Part shown: positions 8,301-13,117 of the stretch, in pieces
Layout of the letters: each line of letters begins with the position of its first letter
Numbering within the stretch: position 1 is the stretch's first letter
Source: Hydnum rufescens UP504
Taxonomy: Eukaryota; Basidiomycota; Agaricomycetes; Cantharellales; Hydnaceae
Reading direction: 5' to 3'
NCBI GenBank assembly: GCA_014904985.1
Contig: MU129021.1
Location: 26,142 to 39,258, forward strand
DNA: 13,117 bases
Position numbers and translations under genes: made by a program
Notes under the pieces: generated by a model
What the model was told of the DNA's origin: nothing
Seen by the model: the letters and a program-made list of their open reading frames with translations, nothing else
The model's database searches: none

Positions 8301-8775
8301 ACGCGCAGAAATGAAATTCGTTTTATAACTCCATCAGTTTTGATTGGAGAGGTACGCCCATATAACGCTTAGAAAGCTACGATTCACACCTTTCAAACGG
8401 TACCAAACACAAGTTGAACGGACCAAAACTGCACTCTCCAGGCCAATTTTATTATTAAAATCCAGGATTTCCAGTAAAAAACGAATACCTCCGTCAGTTC
8501 GCATTCAATCCTCTCGGAACAACTGCGCCTAGAAAGATATAAAAAATCCGCATCCAACAGTACTGAGCACGCGAAGAACAGATTAAAACTAAACTCTACA
8601 GAACGATATTACTATCAGAATTAACACCCATCAGTAAAAAACGAATTTCTCCGTCAGTTTACACCGGATCTGCTCGGAACCACCGCGCCCAGAAAGCTGT
8701 TAAAAATCCGCATTGAATGATACCAAGCACGCCTATTACGGATACAAACTGCTGTCTCTGCATTGAATCCCACAC
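8300..8775. repeat. Three-copy 161-bp tandem repeat
   Basis: Three divergent units begin near 8310, 8471 and 8632, exactly 161 bases apart by anchors. The second and third share CAGTAAAAAACGAAT, CTCCGTCAGTT, CTCGGAAC, GCGCC-AGAAAG, AAAAATCCGCAT and GAGCACGC/CAAGCACGC, while the first has TAACTCCATCAGTT, TTAGAAAGCT and GGTACCAAACAC at equivalent places. The third unit ends in GGATACAAACTGC, matching GGACCAAAACTGC of unit one and AGATTAAAACTAA of unit two. No sustained coding frame runs through it; the 62-residue open frame at 8344 crosses repeat boundaries and looks like chance. Confidence 0.8.
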
Positions 8776-8830
8776 CATGCACTTGTTCCTTTTATTAACC
8801 AGTAACAAAAACACCTTAACCACTGGACTA
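8760..8830 (-). other. Possible pol III A box/B box pair (tRNA-like or SINE head)
   Basis: On the minus strand 8830-8814 reads TAGTCCAGTGGTTAAGG, a good fit to the tRNA A-box consensus. At 8770-8760 the minus strand reads GGATTCAATGC, a weaker B-box-like T-loop sequence, 43 bases downstream, within the usual 30-60. The segment does not fold into a recognisable full tRNA by eye. It leads directly into the 161-bp repeats on the same strand, which would suit a tRNA-derived SINE. Chance similarity is possible. Confidence 0.3.
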
Positions 8831-8909
8831 TGCTCAGATTAATCTCCAGAACCCGGATATGTCCTTTAATTTCGCTTCCCATGAGCCCCAAAACACATCA
8901 CAAGATCAG

Positions 8910-9147
8910 TGACATCATGCTCCAACCACTCCACAAGCTCAGCAAATTAGTGACATCATTCCCTTTATGAATCCTTTTGTTCTCTTTATGAATGACATCA
9001 CTATGACTTCACTATGACATCACACTCTATGGATGACTCAGCTATGACCGCATTATGACATCATTTCTTTATTACTCTTTTGTTCTACTCCACTATGACT
9101 CCCCATGACATCACTATGATCTCATAGCTTTATTACTCTTTTGTTCT
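8910..9147 (+). promoter_or_regulatory. Six TGACATCA motifs with interleaved T-rich repeats (U3 enhancer-like)
   Basis: The octamer TGACATCA occurs exactly at 8910, 8951, 8993, 9015, 9056 and 9106, with near-copies TGACTTCA (9004), TGACTCA (9034) and TGACCGCA (9045). It is one base from the palindromic CRE/ATF site TGACGTCA, and TGACTCA is an AP-1/GCN4-type site. The word TTTATTACTCTTTTGTTCT occurs at 9068-9086 and 9129-9147, with a related copy at 8964-8983. The block ends about 30 bases before the TATA box. bZIP binding is inference from the motif. Confidence 0.6.
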
Positions 9148-9176
9148 TGCTCCATGCACAGCCACCTTCAGATAGG

Positions 9177-9183
9177 TATATAA
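9177..9183 (+). promoter_or_regulatory. TATA box of element P LTR
   Basis: TATATAA lies within GGTATATAAGC, downstream of the TGACATCA block and upstream of a CT-rich TTGTTCCCCCATCTCCTCAC segment at about 9198-9217, a typical fungal start-site context. Confidence 0.65.
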
Positions 9184-9413
9184 GCTAGCAGATTTTCTTG
9201 TTCCCCCATCTCCTCACTCTGGAAATCAACCACTGTCAACTACTGTCTACCATTCTGCTTAATATCTAAAGAACTGTCTATCTAAAGCCATCTGGAGCTA
9301 AGTCATCTTCAAGGTTGTTGAGACCAAGCTACTGGAAGCCATCTACACGAAATACTGAAGCCAAGGATAGTTGCAGAACCTAAGGTTAGAGTTGCTGGAC
9401 ATCCAAGGAAAAG

Positions 9414-9498
9414 GTAAGCATAACGAAATACAAGTCAGGAAAGAAGATTGAAGCATACTAACCAAACTAACCAAGCACTGACATTCTATAGCCCACAG
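9414..9498 (+). other. Candidate spliceosomal intron in the element P leader
   Basis: AAG/GTAAGC gives a strong 5' splice site at 9414. TACTAAC at 9456-9462 is a perfect branch-point consensus and a second CTAAC lies at 9467-9471. Possible 3' splice sites are TATAG ending at 9491 and CACAG ending at 9498, giving introns of 78 or 85 bases, normal for fungi. It would sit about 210 bases after the likely transcription start. No transcript evidence is available here. Confidence 0.4.
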
Positions 9499-9575
9499 AT
9501 ATCCGCATTTTGACTAGGAGGACGTAAACAAGGACACACAAATATCAGTAAACTAACAAACGCAACACGAACATG

Positions 9576-9675
9576 TATAAGCCTTTCCACAAGCATCCCA
9601 GACGTATAAGCCTTCCTATAAGCATCCTCCACATATAAGCCTTTCTATAAGCCTTCTTATAAGCATCTACGATAT
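9576..9675 (+). repeat. Short nested TATAAGC tandem repeats
   Basis: TATAAGC occurs at 9576, 9605, 9617, 9634, 9646 and 9658. The spacing resolves into a 12-base unit (TATAAGCCTTTC-like) and a 17-base unit (TATAAGCATCCTCCACA-like), together a 29-base period repeated about three times, with one extra 12-mer in the last copy. In the first copy the 17-mer begins CACAAGC. It lies in the transcribed leader or U5 of element P. Confidence 0.7.
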
Positions 9676-9945
9676 ATCATTGACTATTGCTAGTCCATAT
9701 CACATTCCATTCTCCAATAAACACATACATATCTTGCCAGAGAGTGATCAACCATTGAAGCGAACCAACCCATTTGAATAAACAGAAACACAGTCTCCTA
9801 TCTACACACTGGCTGAACCAGATTTTGATTTGACAGTCATCGGAGCTCCTAACCTTCTTCTATAACTGGTGGTCCTTACAGGGGTGATTCTCATTTCATA
9901 AAACCTTTTCCACCCTTCTCCAACTCCAACCACCCAGTAAACATT

Positions 9946-11174
9946 AATGGAACATCAACAGACTTTCAGAAACAATGGCCAGAGGTAGGCAAACCACGTG
10001 CCCAAGCCATGGGCCACAGGCCAGGAGATGCTCGGCCATTTTAAGGGAAATGTCTTGGAACAACTTCCTCCTTGGAACTCTACGAAGCTCGCTGTGAATG
10101 AGCCCCTTCTATGGATGGCCCCAACAAGAAATGGCAACATTTTTAATCCAAAATTCTGCCAGCAATAAAGAAGCTGGAACTACTAAAGAATTTCTCCCAG
10201 AAGTTAAGACCATTCTACCTTTTAGGCCCCCTGGTTACTCGTTCTCAGAAAACCTTTATTGGCGGAACAGACAGAAATTGACCACGATATACTCGAGAAC
10301 AACTAGGCAGGATCGCAACAGAAAGGAACCAAATTGGTCAATTGAAGCCAGCCTGGACGAACTTATTGGCGATTTTTATATCAAGTTGCAGTTGTTCTGA
10401 TGAAAAGAAATCCTAGCCGGAACGAGACCTGAGATTGACCCTTGCTGGCCAAGGATTCCCACGACGTCTTCCAGAAATTGTACTTCCCATTTATTCCGGC
10501 TATGTCCCAGGATTCGATGCAACCAAACGTGGAATTGGCACTACAGCCATTCATGACACTTATGAAAAACCCATAACTCAAAGAGATCTCTATTTAACCA
10601 AAACCTTCCAGACATTCTTCAAATAAGGATAGACCCACGGGAACCACCCACAAAGCCAAGAGTCTAACCAGGTCGTTTATACCCAAATTCACGCGGCAGA
10701 TTATAAGTGGACCCTCAGGATGATCAGGAAGCCTCAGAAAATGAAGGAAGAACAGTACTCGAACAAGCAAAGTTGAAGAAAGAGCCAGGTTGGGCCCCCT
10801 ATCACCTTCAATCATTTAAAAAGTCCTCCAACCCCCAATCAAACCTATAGTCATTCCCTTCCCACTAACGGGGCCAATGACTTGAAACAAATCCGTGAAT
10901 CTTCCCACACATCCTTCAATGAAATGAAAATTCACATGGGCCACAAGGTCCCAACAAGCCAAATTGGACATCTCTAATCCTAATCAAACCTTCCCACTTC
11001 CAAGAACACGATTCCAAAGGAAATTGCCCAAGCTACCCTTATCCAAACAATCAGCCCAACCGGGTCTAAATATACTGCAAAGCCCTTAACATGTTCAGCT
11101 GGTGCACCTCTCTGTTGTCTTGTGGGACAAACCAGAGCCACATTAAACCTTGGAAATAAAACTTGTCCCAGGAA
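9946..11174 (+). pseudogene. Degenerate N-terminal gag region of element P
   Basis: Between the LTR/leader and the recognisable gag C-terminus this stretch shows only broken frames. The longest open pieces are a 100-residue frame at 10098-10400 (with an FRPPGYSFSENLYW segment) and a 63-residue frame at 10435-10626 starting in another frame (VLPIYSGYVPGFDATKRGIG). Both have plausible protein composition but no motif I recognise. By position they should encode the matrix/capsid part of Gag. Several frameshifts and stops would be needed to join them, so this copy of gag looks dead or the region is rearranged. Not confidently identified. Confidence 0.35.
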
Positions 11175-12269
11175 TGCTTCAAGGCTATGGGTTCGCCAGG
11201 CCATTATCAGTTTAATTTTATCGAATCGGAAGAACTTGTATTAAAATGGATGACACCCAACTACACGAAGGAATAGCAGGAAAAAGGAGGAATTAACAAG
11301 CATCTTGTGGATGATATCAAACGAATCAGGGATGAATCCCCTCATCAACGAACCACTGGGGCAATCAGTATTGTCGATAAAAATGGACACTCTCCCTTCA
11401 CAACACACTCATATGCGATAGCAGCAGGTCCTTTCATATCTGCACCAGCTGCCAAAACAAATAAACCAGATCATCGTCATAATCCCATGGGAGATAGAAC
11501 CAATCAACGTCCAAAACATCGAATGTATGTTGATGTGCCTCCACGTGGCCCAACACAAGACAAACCTTCGGCTAATCAACCAGACTCATTACCAATGAAC
11601 CCAGAACCAGTACAGCCAGCCCCAGAGAAACCTCCGCAACCAAGTTATCCACCAGGAATACTGCCCTCCTCAATTCTAAATGAAGCAACAATGGAAAAGC
11701 CCACTCATAAGAAAACAAATCCTCCTCGAATTGATCCCCAAGAAGAAATGATAGACATTGAGATAGCTCGACCAGAGAAACGAATCCCAAAGAATCCCCC
11801 AACATATCGTTTCACTACAGACTTTCAAGATGCTTGTGAAGACAAGGAAATAGCAAAGAAGGTGCTGAACCAAACAGTCGAAATAACTCTTGGAGACTTC
11901 CTTGGAACAGCCCATGGACCTGCAAAAATACTCGCAGCAGGACTTAAACTTAAACGCGAATATAATCCTAAACATCGAGAGCCACTCACAGTCAATCATG
12001 CTACCATAAAACCGCGTTTTCCTGCAACAGAAGCCTCTGATTATGACTCTGATGATGAGGCAGAACTAGAAGACTACTATGATCTTATGATGACCAAGGA
12101 TTTGGATGAAGAACCATACCCACAAACACAAACACGAGACCCTCATCAAGTTCAAGTAAATCTTGTAGGAGTCCTTGGACCAAACCCTTTGTTCGCCATG
12201 GATACAGGAAAAATTGCAGCTAAGGCAACAGGACAGAATGGGACCAAAGACTGTAGTACTCATGATTGA
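11175..12269 (+). pseudogene. Element P Gag C-terminal region
   Basis: One frame runs from a decayed zinc knuckle to TGA 12267-12269, broken by TAG at 11274-11276; TAA codons at 11157 and 11067 interrupt it further upstream. The longest open piece starts with a GTG at 11307 that is probably only an internal Val. At 11175-11219 ECFKAMGSPGHYQFNF resembles a CCHC knuckle (first Cys and His kept, other Cys lost). Next come a long Pro-rich, probably disordered segment (about residues 60-165 of the open part) and a conserved-looking domain PPTYRFTTDFQDACEDKEIA...VEITLGDFLG, which in fungal Gypsy elements precedes the protease. An acidic stretch SDYDSDDEAELEDYYD follows. It overlaps the protease ORF in the +1 frame. 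Confidence 0.7.
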
Positions 12270-12891
12270 CACCGGATCCGAATTAAACCTCATCTCCCAG
12301 GAAGTCCAGCAAAAGCTAAACATCCCAATAGACTATGATGGACAAAACTGGTCATTACAAGGAATCAACAGTGGACCTGAACCTCTGGTAGGATGTTGCC
12401 GAAATGTTCCAATTGAAATAGGAGGAATACGATTCGACCACCACTTCTTTGTCAAAAAGGGAAGCTTCGAAGGCCATGACATACTTCTTGGACAACCATG
12501 GCTAGTAGGAGTCGGGGCTCAAATAAAATACGAAGGAGCGACAGATGGAATTCATGGAATGGATATTCAAGTCTATGAAAAAGGAAACCCATCAGGATCC
12601 TCTGTCTCTCTCCATGCTCTTATGAATGAATCCCGGGAGCAGGACAAGCTTGTTCTTGCAGCAGCTGTAATACCCCCAAACGAATGGCCATCAGAAACAA
12701 GTAAACCAGGTCCATCACAGCCGCGATATCGATATAAAACAAATGGAGTATCATTAATCCGAAACACACCCAAAACCTCACCAGAAAACTATGAATACTA
12801 CCACACAGAAGCAACACCATCAGATCAATCATCAGAAGGGAACTCGCCATTCATCCCAACAATTGGTAGAGAGTTGTCAGAGGCCTTATGA
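12175..12891 (+). CDS. Element P aspartic protease (retropepsin-like)
   Basis: The ORF has VLMIDTGSELNLISQEVQQK, where DTG is the aspartic protease active-site triad, and HDILLGQPWLVG, the matching C-terminal motif of clan AA retropepsins. The enzyme would process Gag and Pol. There is no in-frame ATG before the active site other than internal Mets; the frame opens after a TAG near 12166 and the nominal 12175 start is TTG. Translation is therefore expected to enter from the upstream gag frame by a +1 shift within 12175-12269, or a single-base indel separates them. A TGA at 12889-12891 ends it, but the frame continues for about 17 more sense codons, so this stop may also be a mutation. Confidence 0.85.
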   Translation: MDQTLCSPWIQEKLQLRQQDRMGPKTVVLMIDTGSELNLISQEVQQKLNIPIDYDGQNWSLQGINSGPEPLVGCCRNVPIEIGGIRFDHHFFVKKGSFEGHDILLGQPWLVGVGAQIKYEGATDGIHGMDIQVYEKGNPSGSSVSLHALMNESREQDKLVLAAAVIPPNEWPSETSKPGPSQPRYRYKTNGVSLIRNTPKTSPENYEYYHTEATPSDQSSEGNSPFIPTIGRELSEAL

Positions 12892-12955
12892 CTCCCAGAA
12901 ACGCGTACAAAGGACTTCAACCTGAGCACAAACAAGTACCTCATAGGATGCCATC

Positions 12956-13117
12956 ATGAATAAAGACAGCCTTTCAGTGCAATACCTCCATGAAACTTGG
13001 AAATCATCCTCCGCAGTATCAGGAAATCAGCTTGAAGACAACCTTGTGCGCGTTTATAATGAACTAAAGCCAAACCTTGTCAATAAATCTCCCGAAAAAG
13101 CGGAAAACTTCAGCTAT
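12956..13117 (+). CDS. Start of a further element P ORF, open at the window end
   Basis: An ATG at 12956 opens a frame of 54 codons that runs off the window (QYLHETWKSSSAVSGNQLED, then EDNLVRVYNELKPNLV). It is in a third frame relative to gag and protease. By position it should be the linker between protease and RT, but no RT motif is reached. It could be a shifted continuation of the protease frame. Confidence 0.4.
   Translation, partial: MNKDSLSVQYLHETWKSSSAVSGNQLEDNLVRVYNELKPNLVNKSPEKAENFSY

Larger units (their letters stand above)
8850..9866 (+). repeat. Putative 5' LTR and leader of element P (boundaries uncertain)
   Basis: The region has an enhancer-like repeat block (8910-9147), a TATA box at 9177-9183, a CT-rich stretch just downstream where transcription could start, and two AATAAA hexamers at 9716-9721 and 9777-9782 that could mark R/U5 polyadenylation. 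No second copy lies in the window to fix the ends. TGGTGGTCC at 9867 begins with TGG as a tRNA primer-binding site would; alternatively the LTR could end at TTACA (9876-9880). No gene-like frame is present over this kilobase. Confidence 0.55.
8850..13117 (+). mobile_element. Element P: Ty3/Gypsy-like LTR retrotransposon, 5' part
   Basis: The layout is a promoter-bearing LTR/leader (to about 9870), a degenerate gag region, a gag C-terminal ORF, an aspartic protease ORF and the start of the next pol section at the window edge. RT is not reached, so assignment to Ty3/Gypsy rests on the gag C-terminal and protease style, which resembles fungal Gypsy elements that encode protease after a long Pro-rich gag. 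It differs from element M in protease sequence and gag organisation. It faces away from M, so the two are head to head. Confidence 0.72.

Noticed and set aside
8300..8775. 161-bp repeats as a CRISPR-like array
   Set aside because: Units are long, diverged along their whole length and have no repeat/spacer alternation; the genome is fungal.
8760..8830. A functional tRNA gene
   Set aside because: No acceptor or anticodon stem can be formed around the A-box-like sequence and the B box is poor.

Overview
The window looks like transposon-filled DNA of a filamentous fungus. The chromodomain Ty3/Gypsy pol, the CCHC zinc knuckle fused in frame to the protease, and the LTR style fit Basidiomycota (probably Agaricomycetes) best; that placement is inference. 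I see no ordinary host gene, tRNA, rRNA, bacterial operon or CRISPR array. Two Ty3/Gypsy LTR retrotransposons lie head to head, separated and flanked by non-coding tandem repeats.

Layout. 1-949: flanking DNA, mainly a degenerate tandem repeat with a 292-bp period. 950-~8205, minus strand: element M, 5'-truncated but complete at its 3' end. Read in its own direction it has the tail of gag with a zinc knuckle, protease, reverse transcriptase, RNase H, integrase (HHCC finger, DDE core, GPY/F module), a chromodomain, an extra third ORF of about 616 codons, a polypurine tract, and a 471-bp LTR bounded by TGTTAG...CTAACA. ~8206-8850: a three-copy 161-bp tandem repeat next to a pol III-like A box/B box pair. 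~8850-9870, plus strand: the 5' LTR and leader of element P, with six TGACATCA motifs, a TATA box, a candidate intron and short TATAAGC repeats. ~9890-13117: degenerate gag, then a gag C-terminal ORF and a protease ORF of element P, running off the window end.

Element M is almost readable from gag to its 3' LTR. Its gag-pol frame is broken by 18 in-frame stops and two single-base frameshifts. All 18 stops are TGA, mostly where family members carry arginine, so they look like CGA->TGA changes. The second catalytic aspartate of the integrase is also lost by a CpG->TpG change. M is therefore a dead copy decayed mainly by CpG deamination. The third ORF shows the same decay (two TGA, one TAG, one indel), so it probably belonged to the element when it was active.

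The most unusual items are the UGA-only decay, the third ORF between pol and the 3' LTR, the two tandem arrays with a loosely shared motif order, and the dense promoter and leader structure of element P.
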